From Shewanella dokdonensis (GTDB taxonomy: Bacteria > Pseudomonadota > Gammaproteobacteria > Enterobacterales > Shewanellaceae), in the NCBI RefSeq assembly GCF_018394335.1, contig NZ_CP074572.1, positions 2,170,001 to 2,234,000 of the forward strand: a DNA stretch of 64,000 bases, in the 5' to 3' direction. Below are positions 20,114-29,823 of this stretch, in pieces. Both the position numbers and the translations under genes were made by a program. Numbering within the stretch: the first letter of the stretch is position 1; each line of letters starts with the position of its first letter. Below the pieces are notes generated by a model. That model saw only the letters and a program-made list of their open reading frames with translations, searched no databases and had not been told where the DNA came from.

Positions 20114-20318
20114 TGTAATAGACTGATATTTTTTACTTTTTATTTTCTGTTTGTCGGTAAAAAATATTTTCTGGCGGCTATTCCGCTTTTACTGCATTAC
20201 CGCTATGCTGACGGCGTTTTCACTCTGAAGATCATTTCCGCTGTCAGTGCCCGGCATCTATACCTCCGGTCGCTCAACTCCCCTGATATTAAATCCCTGT
20301 TGGTTGCGAGAGGCCTTT

Positions 20319-21356
20319 ATGCGCCAGAAACAAGCCGAATTTACCTATATGCGTGGTGTTGCCATTTTACTGATTGTGGCCGGGCACAGCGTTTACAACT
20401 CTGGCGAAGGCTTTCCATTGATGCTGGAAAATCTGCTGCGCGGGGGCACTGCCTTGTTTGTGTTTATTTCCGGTTATTTCTTCCACCGGGTGTTCTATCC
20501 GCGCTTTGCCTATCAAGGATTTATGACGTCCAAGATCCGTAATGTGCTGTTGCCATTTTTGTGGGTTTCGCTGGCAGGTTTAATGCTGTTGCTGGTGGAA
20601 TGGCATTGGTTACAGGGCCACTCAGCATCACAGTTATTGCTTGATGTTTGGTACACCGTTCGTAATGGCTATGTGCTGTTTCCACACTGGTACGTGCCGT
20701 TTATCATGTTGGTGTTTGCGCTGTCACCGGTTTTTCTGTTTTACATTCACTTATCTCGCTCATGGCGGCTGGGGTTGTTGTTGCTGTCAATGTTGGTGTC
20801 GATATTGCTGCATCGGCCGATAGGCAATGTCAATGTGTTGCAGTCCTTGCTGTATTTCACGCCGTTTTATCTGTTGGGGATGCTTTATTCGCAAGAAGAG
20901 GCTGTGGTCAAACGGCTGACGGTTGTGCTCAATATTCTGGCGTGGCTCGGCTTGTTCATCAGTTTGTGGGTGCAAACCAACATTGATGGGCATGTGGGCA
21001 ATTATCACAAATATGCCCTGAGTTATGGCGGCATAGACTGGCAATTTGTGCAGAAATTCTGTCTGTGTATTTTGGTGCTGAAAGGCTGTGAAATATTGGC
21101 GCGTTGCGGCGAGTTTCCTTGGCTGGAGCGGATTGCAGATATGAGCTTTGCTATCTTTTTCCTGCACCCGATTTTTTCAATGTTGTTCGCCGATGCCTGT
21201 AAATTATTACACTTTAAACTGGCTCCCGGTTCGGCGCTGACATCCATTGCGTTATCGGTAGCTATCTTCCTGTTATTGCTGTACGGCAGTGTCTGGATTG
21301 CCAGTGCCATCAAGAAGTGGCTCGGAGACGGTTCGCGGCAGTGGATTGGCTGGTAA
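20319..21356 (+). CDS. Acyltransferase family 3 membrane protein
   Basis: A 345-residue inner-membrane protein with about ten hydrophobic helices, matching the acyltransferase 3 family (OafA/NodX type O-acetylases). Visible features are the N-terminal YMRGVAILLIVAGHSV with the catalytic-type histidine, FISGYFFHRVFYPRF with SKIRNVLLPFLWV, and HWYVPFIM. Such proteins acylate extracellular glycans or lipids; the target is unknown and no polysaccharide cluster is next to it. I prefer ATG 20319 (MRQKQAEFTYMRGVA) over a start 24 codons upstream. A bidirectional terminator follows the stop. Confidence 0.85.
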   Translation: MRQKQAEFTYMRGVAILLIVAGHSVYNSGEGFPLMLENLLRGGTALFVFISGYFFHRVFYPRFAYQGFMTSKIRNVLLPFLWVSLAGLMLLLVEWHWLQGHSASQLLLDVWYTVRNGYVLFPHWYVPFIMLVFALSPVFLFYIHLSRSWRLGLLLLSMLVSILLHRPIGNVNVLQSLLYFTPFYLLGMLYSQEEAVVKRLTVVLNILAWLGLFISLWVQTNIDGHVGNYHKYALSYGGIDWQFVQKFCLCILVLKGCEILARCGEFPWLERIADMSFAIFFLHPIFSMLFADACKLLHFKLAPGSALTSIALSVAIFLLLLYGSVWIASAIKKWLGDGSRQWIGW

Positions 21357-21389
21357 TAATAAAGGCGACTTAATGCCGCCTTTATTATT
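21355..21389. terminator. Bidirectional terminator between acyltransferase and SYLF genes
   Basis: The arms AATAATAAAGGC and GCCTTTATTATT are fully complementary. The site lies between two convergent genes and can serve both. Confidence 0.85.
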
Positions 21390-21404
21390 CATCTGTGGCT
21401 ATGA

Positions 21405-21983
21405 CTATTTTGCGTCAAAGGTAAAGGATTGTCCGGCTAAAGCCGCTTCAAACATCAGCCCACCTTTGGCCGCGGTAAATACCGCCATGCCATTGATGTA
21501 AGCCGCGGTGGCGGATTGGTTGCCGCCATGTTGTCCGGCACCAGCTGAATTACCGGTAGTGCCGGCCTGAGCATTGGCCCCGAGGTTAATGGCAACGGCA
21601 GACGCTTGAGCACCAAATTCGAAACTGCCACTGGTAAAGTCATTGTAGGCTTTGGCATCTCTGAAAAAGATAATTTCACTGTAGGCCTGACCACCAAGCT
21701 GAAAACCAATGGAAACCTGGGTTAAAGATGAATCGCCGGTGTAAACGCCGCCGCGGTACACCCGACCTTTACCATAGGCGGCACCTATGCCAATGCCCCC
21801 TTTGCCTACGGTTGGAAAGATCGCGTAGCCATAGGCAGTATTAAAGAATTTGTGGGTTTCGCTGGCCTTTTGAAAAGTTGCCAATGCATCGTTATAGCTG
21901 TCTTCAGCTAAGGCCTGGCTTGAAAAGCTCAGACTGGCGAGCAGCGCAGCCGCTGCCAGTAAAATACTGCTAAAGGTTTTCAT
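21405..21983 (-). CDS. SYLF (YSC84-like) domain lipid-binding protein, secreted
   Basis: A 192-residue protein with a signal peptide ending near SQALA. The SYLF domain follows: AYGYAIFPTVGKGGIGIGAAYGKG, VSIGFQLGGQAYSEIIFF and KGGLMFEAALAGQSF. The domain binds phosphoinositides in eukaryotes; bacterial exported members are poorly understood envelope proteins. Start ATG 21983 is chosen for the GGAGG seven bases upstream. It stands alone between a terminator and a 190-base AT-rich gap. Confidence 0.88.
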   Translation of the reverse strand: MKTFSSILLAAAALLASLSFSSQALAEDSYNDALATFQKASETHKFFNTAYGYAIFPTVGKGGIGIGAAYGKGRVYRGGVYTGDSSLTQVSIGFQLGGQAYSEIIFFRDAKAYNDFTSGSFEFGAQASAVAINLGANAQAGTTGNSAGAGQHGGNQSATAAYINGMAVFTAAKGGLMFEAALAGQSFTFDAK

Positions 21984-22174
21984 CGGAACCTCCATCTATC
22001 TGTTTAACGGCAGGTGTCCCTGTCGATTGAGCATTAGCTTACCGTCCAATGCTGAAAAAAACAGAGTGACAAAATAAAAAAGCGTTCTTTTTTGGCTACT
22101 TGTCAGCTTAGGTTCAGATAAAACGCTGTACGGAATAGCGCTATTGCATATCTTAATAGATGTTATGAAGACGG

Positions 22175-23038
22175 TTACTGACGATCTTTCGGTTGCTTTA
22201 ACAGTTGGCGAATAAAACGCTTTTCTTCATCACTTAACACATCATCTTGGGTGGTGGTCTGGCGGTTTTCTCGTGCTGCGCGCCCACGAAGATAAGCGAT
22301 ATGGGTGAGTTGCTTTAAACCGTAAAGCGCCAGGGCATAAAGCGTTAGCAATAGTATTACATGAGGAAGCGTACGGCTGACAGAGGCCAACTGGTCACCA
22401 AATAGCAACGGCAATACAAAAGCCAGATTACGTACCAACCAATTGATGATGAGTGCTATCGTCAGCAGCAGTAGCCAGCGAAAACGCAGTTGCAACATTG
22501 GGTCATGACTCTGTGTCATCTGTCCGCGATGTCGGATGAGTAAACGCAGGATCAACCACACGTAGACCAAGGTTTGCAGACTCAGTGCCAGTGGCAGCAA
22601 CAGCGCAAGTCCATTGAGCGGATTGCTGGTTTTGCTCAATAGTATGTCGGTCATATTGGCGTGATGCAGTAACAGCGCCAGCATTACCAGCAACATAGTG
22701 AGCAGCATTGGCAACAGGTGACGTAATGGCAATTGAATGCTGAGCAGGGGATAACACAAGCGACGGCAGTAAAGATATAACAGCGGCAACAGCAGAAAAT
22801 AGGTAGGTTGCAGCAGGATAAACAGCAGGTGCAATGGTGTGGGGATGTTATCCCGATTGAGCATGCCGGTAAAAAAGTACAGCGCCATCAGTCCAAAAAT
22901 ACCGGTTAGCAGCCATCTCTGTTCACTGCGTTCAATGTAGAAAAACAGCACGTAGCCCGCCAGCATTAGACAATGCAGGCCGCCAAGGAGTGATAACCAC
23001 CAGTAGGCATCTGTAACAAAACCACCAAGTGCCGCCAC
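22175..23038 (-). CDS. Multi-pass membrane protein, resembles 7TM sensor half of AraC-type regulators
   Basis: A 287-residue protein with seven or so leucine-rich hydrophobic helices and a short charged cytoplasmic tail (RGRAARENRQTTTQ ... EEKRFIRQLLKQPKDRQ). The helix pattern and the motif FFYIERSEQRWLL recall the membrane half of bacterial regulators that carry a C-terminal AraC HTH, but no HTH follows here. The downstream 180 bases hold no continuation in any frame. It may be a stand-alone sensor or a shortened copy. I do not assign a function. Confidence 0.65.
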   Translation of the reverse strand: MAALGGFVTDAYWWLSLLGGLHCLMLAGYVLFFYIERSEQRWLLTGIFGLMALYFFTGMLNRDNIPTPLHLLFILLQPTYFLLLPLLYLYCRRLCYPLLSIQLPLRHLLPMLLTMLLVMLALLLHHANMTDILLSKTSNPLNGLALLLPLALSLQTLVYVWLILRLLIRHRGQMTQSHDPMLQLRFRWLLLLTIALIINWLVRNLAFVLPLLFGDQLASVSRTLPHVILLLTLYALALYGLKQLTHIAYLRGRAARENRQTTTQDDVLSDEEKRFIRQLLKQPKDRQ

Positions 23039-23105
23039 GGCGATCTCCGCCAGCTCTACTTAGCTCATTGTTATCACAGCGAACGACAACTGCAATAAAA
23101 ATGTA

Positions 23106-23480
23106 CTATGGCGTTTTTTGTCGCTTGGCGCGATTGGAAGCATTATGTGGGGGTTTATCGGGAAACGGTTTACGTTCGTTCAGTAGATGGCGGATAGCCA
23201 GCAATGGGTGCTGCCACAGCATCCTCGGGCCAGCGTAACGCATGATCTGTCTGACTTGCTCTTTCGGCTCGGCTTTATAACAGTGTACCGGACAATGTTT
23301 GCAGGCGGGTTTGGTTTCACCATAAGGGCAGCGATCCAACCGTGTTTCGGCGTAGTCTAGCAATGCTTGACACTCTTGGCACAAGACATCCTGTGTTTGA
23401 TGATGTGCGCGGCAATATATGTGTGTCATCGCCGTAATGGTTTGTAATTCGGTTTGTAGCTTACCTTGTAGCAGTGACAT
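23106..23480 (-). CDS. YgbA-like, nitrous oxide-stimulated promoter family protein
   Basis: A 124-residue cysteine-rich protein. The pattern C-x2-C at CQECQALLDYAETRLDRC, followed by CKHCPVHCY and MRYAGPRMLWQHP, matches the YgbA_NO family. E. coli YgbA is repressed by NsrR and induced by nitric oxide. The clustered cysteines suggest a metal or FeS site. GGAG precedes the ATG. No NsrR-like site was found by eye in the 124-base gap upstream. Confidence 0.85.
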   Translation of the reverse strand: MSLLQGKLQTELQTITAMTHIYCRAHHQTQDVLCQECQALLDYAETRLDRCPYGETKPACKHCPVHCYKAEPKEQVRQIMRYAGPRMLWQHPLLAIRHLLNERKPFPDKPPHNASNRAKRQKTP

Positions 23481-23604
23481 AACGGCTCCTACGAACAGCC
23501 CATGTCACAAGTTTAGCGAAGGGCGATGTAGAGCAGTAGTGACAGTCGTGGAGAGTTTGAAGGTGCGCACAAAATGCAAGTTATCATGCGCACCCTTAAG
23601 GCAT

Positions 23605-23964
23605 TTAGATATGCATGACTTTATCGGCTTCTAGCGTCCAGCGCGTTAGATCTCCGAGCGTGCCGATAGCTGCACCATCAACCAGCATCTCCTGGGTGAC
23701 GCCCCGAGACTCAGCACAGGTTTTACAGAGTAACAGCGGTACCTTCTGCGCCGTCAGAATTTCCAGCATCTGTTGCAGGTTGTAGCTGAGATCTGGGGTT
23801 TGCTGTCCTTTGACCGCACTGAATACGGCATCTGACATCAGGAACAGTTTCAGTTCCGCCTCATTTGCCGCAAATTCTTTCATCGCTACGGCAATACGCA
23901 GCGTGTTAAACATTTTTTCTGAGCCATAAGGGCTGGCATGAGCCACAATCAATATTTTTTGCAT
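23605..23964 (-). CDS. DsrE/TusD family protein
   Basis: A 119-residue protein of the DsrE-like fold. The N terminus KILIVAHASPYGSEKMFNTLRIA and the central LFLMSDAVFSAVKGQ are typical. A single conserved-position cysteine lies in VPLLLCKTCAESRGV, near residue 80. The family includes sulfur-relay proteins TusD/TusB and many single-domain members (YchN type) of unknown role. No tus partners are adjacent. Confidence 0.85.
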   Translation of the reverse strand: MQKILIVAHASPYGSEKMFNTLRIAVAMKEFAANEAELKLFLMSDAVFSAVKGQQTPDLSYNLQQMLEILTAQKVPLLLCKTCAESRGVTQEMLVDGAAIGTLGDLTRWTLEADKVMHI

Positions 23965-24195
23965 AACCGATATCCTTATTTGCCTGAATTAAATGGCAGC
24001 TATATGACCGAATTACCCACGAGACGTTACACTGGTCACAGGATTGAGGACCGACAGGGTAAATCCGTAAAGTTAAATACTTGATTTTTACGGAGAGAAT
24101 ACATTAAATCTATGGTTGGTAACACAGTCGGATCAGCAAACCTTGCATAGTGTCTTGCTGATCATGCCACCCTCCCAGTCAAACGGTGAAACAAC

Positions 24196-24954
<759 letters not shown>

Positions 24955-24988
24955 TTGCCGTAAGGGTATTGTGGGTTTTATGATTCAG

Positions 24989-25019
24989 ACCCGGCCAATC
25001 GTGCCGGGTTTATTTTTTC
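24989..25019 (+). terminator. Rho-independent terminator after the Pro-Glu repeat gene
   Basis: ACCCGGC, a short loop, GCCGGGT and then TTATTTTTT. Confidence 0.85.
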
Positions 25020-25034
25020 AAGTAGAGGTCGCGG

Positions 25035-25328
25035 ATGCAACGTTTATGTTTTGGGCTGGTGGCCATCTTGCTGTGTACTGCATGTACTCAGGTGCCAGAA
25101 TGGACATTGTTCTACTATCCGCAGCAACAGCAACTGCCGCAAACGGTACACCACTATGAAGCCATCAGTGGTTATTATGAAACGCTGCAGCAATGTGAAG
25201 CTAAGGGCCATGGCATGCAACTGTTGGCCGACGAGCCGGCGGTTTTTCAGTGTGCACATCGCTGCCGCTTGGATGATGCGAATGTGGTAACCTGTGATCA
25301 ATGGCACACTTTTACCCCTGAGCCTTGA
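25035..25328 (+). CDS. Small putative lipoprotein, unknown function
   Basis: A 97-residue protein starting [17 protein letters not shown]. The C-T-A-C end resembles a lipobox, although Cys at -3 is unusual. The mature part has four further cysteines ([26 protein letters not shown]) that could form two disulfides. No family recognised. Its TGA overlaps the probable selO start (TGATG), suggesting translational coupling. Confidence 0.65.
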   Translation: MQRLCFGLVAILLCTACTQVPEWTLFYYPQQQQLPQTVHHYEAISGYYETLQQCEAKGHGMQLLADEPAVFQCAHRCRLDDANVVTCDQWHTFTPEP

Positions 25329-26768
25329 TGCATTTCAAACAGGATTTTTTGAGCAACTGCCGGATTTTTATGAAGAGGTACTGCCTGGCTTACCGTCGCC
25401 CCATTGGTTAGCGTGGAGTGACGACGCTGCCGCATTGCTCGGGCTGCAACAAGCCGATGAGCCGTTGTTACAGCAGTTGGCCGGTAACCAACGAATGCCG
25501 GGCGCCAGCTATTATGCCCAGGTTTATAGTGGTCATCAGTTTGGCGGTTACAGTCCACAACTGGGCGATGGCCGTTCAATCATCCTGGGGGAAGCGGTTG
25601 GCCCCCAAGGTCATTGGGATGTAGCGTTAAAGGTGCCGGACCAACGCCTTTTTCGCGGCATGGTGATGGTCGAGCCGTGACCCGTTCTGCTATTCGCGAG
25701 TTTCTGGTATCAGAAGCGTTATTTCATCTCGGCATCCCCACCACTCGGGCGTTAGCCGTTATCGGCTCAGAATTGCCAGTATGGCGGGAGAGCTTGGAAA
25801 AAGGCGCCATCACCGTGCGTTTGGCGCGTAGTCATATTCGTTTTGGGCATTTTGAGCACTGTTACTACAGTACCGGCGGCAAGGCTGAACGAGTGCGGCA
25901 ATTGGCAGATTTCACTATCGCGCAGCATTTCCCACACCTTGATTGTGATGCTGCGGGCTACCAGCAATGGTTTGTTGAGGTGGTGGAAGCCACCGCTCGG
26001 CTCATTGCAAGCTGGCAGGCGATTGGCTTTGCCCATGGGGTGATGAATACCGATAATATGTCGATTGTGGGTGACAGTTTTGACTTCGGGCCATTTGCAT
26101 TTCTTGATACTTTCAAAGAAGACTTTATCTGTAACCATTCCGATCCCGAAGGGCGTTATGCCTTTGGACAACAGCCCGGCATTGGCTTATGGAATCTGCA
26201 ATGTTTGGCGCAAGCATTGACTCCCATCATCTCATCTGATGCGTTGCTGGCCGCATTACGGTGCTATCAGCCGATGCTGGTCAAACACTACCTGCAACTG
26301 ATGCGGCAAAAGATGGGGCTCCCAGACGCTAGTGCAGTGCCTGCCGAGAATGATTTGGCGCTTATCGGTGCGTTTACCACCATGCTGGAACAACAAGGGC
26401 TGGATTACACCTTAACATTCCGGCAATTTGCCTCGTTAGACCCCACTTCGGCTAGCTCGGCATTACGCGATGAATTTGTTGATACCGCAGCATTTGATCA
26501 CTGGCTGGCACAATATCGTCAGCGTCTCGGGCCAATCCCGGATGTTGGCCAGTGGCAGGCGCAGCGGCGGCAACATAATCCCCAATATATTTTGCGTAAC
26601 TATCTGGCCCAGCAGGTGATAGTGGCTGCGGAACAGGGCGATACCGCACCACTACAGCGATTGTATCGCGCGCTGCGAAGCCCTTATGATACTACCTCGG
26701 AGTTTGCTGAATTTAGCCAGCGGCCACCCGCATGGGGTGAAGGGTTGATTATGTCCTGCAGCAGTTAG
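25328..26768 (+). pseudogene. selO: Protein adenylyltransferase SelO (YdiU), frameshifted
   Basis: Pseudokinase-fold enzyme that transfers AMP to protein Ser/Thr/Tyr, linked to redox stress. Family blocks are clear: [98 protein letters not shown] and the C-terminal [15 protein letters not shown] with the conserved redox cysteine. A break at GG 25632-25633 needs one more G to give [15 protein letters not shown] second probable loss at T6 25355-25360 would let the gene start at ATG 25328 ([15 protein letters not shown]); as written, a GTG at 25294 keeps the frame open. The repaired length is about 480 residues. Confidence 0.9.
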
Positions 26769-26780
26769 GGAGCGTTTGAT

Positions 26781-27086
26781 TTGCAACAACTCATAGCGGG
26801 TGTTGGCTGTGCCACACTCGATAACTCAGAGCACACTTTACTGTTCGAATTGACCTGCGATTTTGAGCAATTTCCGCCACTGGCGGTGCAACTGTGTCAA
26901 CGGCTAGATTTGCAGGTGCGAGAGCGTAACTGGGGCGCCGATCGGCATCAGTGGTTGGTGGAATTTGAAGGCACGCTCTTATGGCTGCATTTTGAATTTT
27001 ACAGTGGTAGCTGCTGGCTTAGCTGTCAGCAACCGCAGGATTTTGAGGTGTTGCAGTACCTCAAAAAATTATGGGAGTCACAATGA
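26781..27086 (+). CDS. DUF3630 family protein
   Basis: A 101-residue protein starting at TTG 26781, 12 bases after selO. The segment LLFELTCDFEQFPPLAVQLCQRL and the aromatic-rich LLWLHFEFYSGSCWLSC match the small DUF3630 family found in Shewanella and relatives. No catalytic motif is evident. It overlaps the srkA start by four bases (ATGA), so selO, this gene and srkA probably form one transcript. Confidence 0.75.
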   Translation: MQQLIAGVGCATLDNSEHTLLFELTCDFEQFPPLAVQLCQRLDLQVRERNWGADRHQWLVEFEGTLLWLHFEFYSGSCWLSCQQPQDFEVLQYLKKLWESQ

Positions 27087-28081
27087 TGAGTGATAACAGT
27101 GCCGCATTTCATTTCAGCGGACTGACACCGGAACTGATTCTGGATGCCATTGAAAATATTGGCATCTATCCGGAGAGTGGGCTGTTACCACTGAACAGCT
27201 ACGAAAATCGTGTTTATCAGTTTCGTTGTGACCGCGGCCAACGTTATGTGGTGAAGTTTTATCGACCCGAGCGCTGGAGTGATGCTCAGATCCTCGAAGA
27301 ACATGCTTTTACCTTTGAATTGCAGCAAGCAGAAATCCCGCTGGCTGCGCCGATCCAAGTGGATGGTGTCAGCCTGCATCACTTTCAGGGATACCGTTTT
27401 GCCCTGTTCCCATCCATTGGTGGCCGCAGTTTTGAAGTGGATAATCTGGAACAACTGGAGGCGGTCGGTCAGTTTATTGGGCGGATGCACCAGTATGCCA
27501 AAGGCAGCCGTTTTCAGGCGCGAATAGCCATTAGCCCACAGACTTTTGGTGACACGGGGCTAGCCGAGATGCTGGCGTGTGAGTTGATCCCGACCAAACT
27601 GCGGCAACCGCTGCAGGAGGTTACCGTCGCCCTGCTGCAACAAGTGAACCAAGTGTGGCAACAGCAGACCCCTTCTAAAATGCGGCTACATGGCGACCTG
27701 CATCCGGGCAACATCTTGTGGACACCTGACGGCCCCGGCTTTGTCGATCTTGATGATGCTTGCAATGGCCCGGCGGTACAGGATCTATGGATGATGCTGA
27801 GTGGCGATCGCAACCAGCAGCAACTGCAATTGGAAGTATTGCTGGAGGCTTACAGCGAGTTCGGTGATTTTCATCCTTCAGAGCTGAAGTTGATTGAATG
27901 TTTGCGGGCGTTGCGACTGCTGCACTATAACGGCTGGCTGGCCAGACGTTGGCAGGATCCGGCCTTTCCTAGACATTTTCCCTGGTTTGCCAGCGAAGAT
28001 TATTGGCAACAGCAATTACACGTGTTTGCCGAGCAACAGCAGCGCATGTTACAGCCGCCGTTGAGCCTGATCCCTTATTGA
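27083..28081 (+). CDS. srkA: Stress response kinase A (SrkA/YihE)
   Basis: Serine/threonine kinase of the APH-like fold that counters MazEF-mediated death in E. coli. The protein begins near FHFSGLTPELILDAIENIGIYPESG and carries YVVKFYRPERW (ATP-binding lysine), the catalytic loop RLHGDLHPGNILW and the metal-binding GFVDLDDACNGPAVQDLWMM. About 332 residues, the normal length. ATG 27083 overlaps the preceding TGA, with GGGAG five bases upstream. dsbA follows after 114 bases, the same srkA-dsbA order as in E. coli. Confidence 0.95.
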   Translation: MMSDNSAAFHFSGLTPELILDAIENIGIYPESGLLPLNSYENRVYQFRCDRGQRYVVKFYRPERWSDAQILEEHAFTFELQQAEIPLAAPIQVDGVSLHHFQGYRFALFPSIGGRSFEVDNLEQLEAVGQFIGRMHQYAKGSRFQARIAISPQTFGDTGLAEMLACELIPTKLRQPLQEVTVALLQQVNQVWQQQTPSKMRLHGDLHPGNILWTPDGPGFVDLDDACNGPAVQDLWMMLSGDRNQQQLQLEVLLEAYSEFGDFHPSELKLIECLRALRLLHYNGWLARRWQDPAFPRHFPWFASEDYWQQQLHVFAEQQQRMLQPPLSLIPY

Positions 28082-28116
28082 TTTAGGTTAATTCCCGGAA
28101 ATTTGGAACTCAGGGC

Positions 28117-28145
28117 TTGAGTTGCACTCGAAAAGAAGATTATTT
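28117..28145 (+). promoter_or_regulatory. Possible sigma70 promoter of dsbA
   Basis: TTGAGT, a 17-base spacer and TTATTT, about 50 bases before the dsbA ATG. Both boxes are imperfect, so dsbA may mainly be read from the srkA transcript. Confidence 0.35.
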
Positions 28146-28195
28146 TAGTCGGCGACCAGTCATTCCGGTCCAGAATAATAAAGCAAGGAACCCCA

Positions 28196-28807
28196 ATGAA
28201 AAAACTACTGATATTGGCTGCGGCATTGCTGTTGCTGCCACTTGCGGCAAACGCCTCTGAGTTTAAAGAAGGTGTGAACTACAAAATTATCTCTGACAAG
28301 CCAGCGTCAGTGAAACCCAATCTCACCGAGTATTTCTCTTTTTACTGTCCTCACTGTTATCACTTTTCCAAAACATTTCTGCCTAAGCTGAAAGCCGATA
28401 TGCCGAAAGACATGACGTTCAAGCAGGTTCATGTGGAATTTATTGGACGTGAAATGGGGGTTGTCATGTCCCGCGCTTGGGCAATTGCCGAACTGCTTAA
28501 CGTCAGTGACAAAATCGAACCGACTTTGTTTGCGGCAATCCATGAAAAACATCAGCGTTTTAGTGGTATGGAGGACGTAAAACAGTTCTTTGTGGCCGAA
28601 GGCGTTGATGCTAAAGAGTTTGAAGCCGCCGCTAACTCTTTTATGGTTAACAGCATGGTGGCGAGCATGAAACGCAGCACTGAAAATGCCCAAATTGAAG
28701 GTGTGCCAGCGCTGGTGGTGAATGAGAAGTATCTGATCGATACCTCATCACTGAAATCTTTTGAGCAGCTTGCCGCTATCATCAACTATCTCAGCAAACT
28801 GGAATAA
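28196..28807 (+). CDS. dsbA: Thiol:disulfide interchange protein DsbA
   Basis: Periplasmic disulfide oxidase, 203 residues. A signal peptide ends at AANA-SEF. The catalytic CPHC is at residues 51-54 in FSFYCPHCYHF. The cis-proline region is EGVPALVVNEKY. The helical insert between them is typical of DsbA. It would be reoxidised by DsbB in the inner membrane and would support folding of exported proteins. A terminator follows 20 bases after the stop. Confidence 0.96.
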   Translation: MKKLLILAAALLLLPLAANASEFKEGVNYKIISDKPASVKPNLTEYFSFYCPHCYHFSKTFLPKLKADMPKDMTFKQVHVEFIGREMGVVMSRAWAIAELLNVSDKIEPTLFAAIHEKHQRFSGMEDVKQFFVAEGVDAKEFEAAANSFMVNSMVASMKRSTENAQIEGVPALVVNEKYLIDTSSLKSFEQLAAIINYLSKLE

Positions 28808-28826
28808 GCGCTTCCCCACTCCATTA

Positions 28827-28851
28827 AACCGGGCCTTGTGTCCGGTTTTTT
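28827..28851 (+). terminator. Rho-independent terminator of dsbA
   Basis: AACCGG, a nine-base loop, CCGGTT and a T run. Confidence 0.85.
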
Positions 28852-28897
28852 ACTGGCTAGAGCGCAGTAAAAATGTGGCTGTTGGGGAATTTTAGGC

Positions 28898-28968
28898 AAA
28901 AAAACCGTACTTCTCATGACGAGACGTACGGATTTAGAGCCAGAGGCTCAGTTTTTACCCTGAGTAAC
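28898..28968 (-). ncRNA. Candidate small RNA downstream of dsbA (antisense orientation)
   Basis: Read on the minus strand, a good promoter is followed by a transcript of about 71 nt. It has a single-stranded 5' part (GTTACTCAGGG then a short A run), a compact hairpin GAGCC-TCT-GGCTC (28937-28949), and a terminator hairpin (CCGTAC ... inner CTC/GAG ... GTACGG, 28905-28931) followed by seven T (28898-28904). No ORF fits. This is the layout of a typical Hfq-type sRNA. It resembles neither Spot 42, which sits near dsbA in E. coli, nor any sRNA I know. The first hairpin followed by GTTTTT could also end plus-strand transcripts. Confidence 0.6.
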
Positions 28969-28974
28969 GTCAAT

Positions 28975-29003
28975 AATATATCTAAGCGTCAAAAAATTGG
29001 CAA
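28975..29003 (-). promoter_or_regulatory. Sigma70 promoter for the candidate small RNA
   Basis: On the minus strand: TTGCCA (28998-29003), a spacer of exactly 17 bases, TATATT (28975-28980), with a predicted start at about 28968. Confidence 0.6.
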
Positions 29004-29132
29004 TCACTGATTTTATTTATTTTTCTAAGTGAACAGTACTTAACCACTTAAAAAAACGTCATGCGGATGAAACTCAGCGGCGTTGCTGCTTGTCCAATGA
29101 CAATGTCAGACAACAACAAATATGGAGGCTCC

Positions 29133-29345
29133 GTGCGCGTATTTCCCGTTTATGCTCCGAAACTCATTGCCAAACATGCGCGGATTTTTCTGAAAGGTGC
29201 GGTCTGGGTGAAAGACCTAGGACGGCTTGAATTTGAAAAAGGGCGTTTTTTATTGCCAGGAAAGGGCCTGCCCAAGGTGAAGCAGGCGGTCATCGAACTT
29301 AATCAATTACTGGATCAGCAGACGCATGGCGCGTCATCGGTGTAA
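29133..29345 (+). CDS. DUF1107 family protein (YtfK-like)
   Basis: About 70 residues from GTG 29133, which has TATGGAGG just upstream; an upstream ATG at 29061 adds an unconserved leader. The core RVFPVYAPKLIAKHARIFLKGAVWVKDLGRLEFEKGRFLLP aligns with E. coli YtfK (same K-x-x-F-x-G ... KD-x-G-x-x-EF-x-KG order). YtfK stimulates (p)ppGpp accumulation by SpoT during fatty-acid or phosphate starvation. Whether this homologue does so is unknown. Its TAA abuts the zapB stop without a spacer. Confidence 0.82.
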   Translation: MRVFPVYAPKLIAKHARIFLKGAVWVKDLGRLEFEKGRFLLPGKGLPKVKQAVIELNQLLDQQTHGASSV

Positions 29346-29549
29346 TTAATCTACTTTATCAGTGAGCAGGCCTACCAGCCCAGACACTTTGTCGTTCCAG
29401 GTGTTGAGTTCCTGCTGTAGTCGTTGGTTCTGCTCGCTGAGTGACAAATTTTTCTGTTTTTCTTCATCCAGTTCCAATTTTAATAATTCAATCTGTTCCA
29501 GTGCATTCTGGATACTGGCTTCCAGTTTGGACAGTAATTCAAGGCTCAT
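29346..29549 (-). CDS. zapB: Cell division protein ZapB
   Basis: A 67-residue coiled-coil protein. From ATG 29549 it reads [48 protein letters not shown], a continuous heptad pattern close to E. coli ZapB, and ends with [11 protein letters not shown]. ZapB binds ZapA at the division ring and links it to MatP. Longer starts toward 29672 add unconserved sequence. It is convergent with the ytfK-like gene, the two stop codons touching. Confidence 0.85.
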   Translation of the reverse strand: MSLELLSKLEASIQNALEQIELLKLELDEEKQKNLSLSEQNQRLQQELNTWNDKVSGLVGLLTDKVD

Positions 29550-29823
29550 GGGGAAAGTCCTTCCGGTCATTGAGTAAATGTGGGTTGATTCTACCGTGCT
29601 GGCTAGCTGACGAATAGTGACCGCTAGGTAACTGCCGAAAAACCATACGAGATTGCAAATTATGGACAACAAGTCGTGGCTTGGCAGGCGAAATCATTAA
29701 CATTTGTCGCCGTAGCGCCTCGGCCTAATACTCATATTCCATGGTCAGTGAGCGCTTTATGAGTTTGTTACCGCCTGTTATGGAAAAAATCGGTTTGTTA
29801 TCGTTTGCAATCCCCGATGCCTA

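Noticed and set aside
28898..28968. Spot 42 RNA, expected near dsbA in enterics
   Set aside because: The sequence shares no recognisable block with Spot 42 and is shorter; kept only as an unnamed sRNA candidate.
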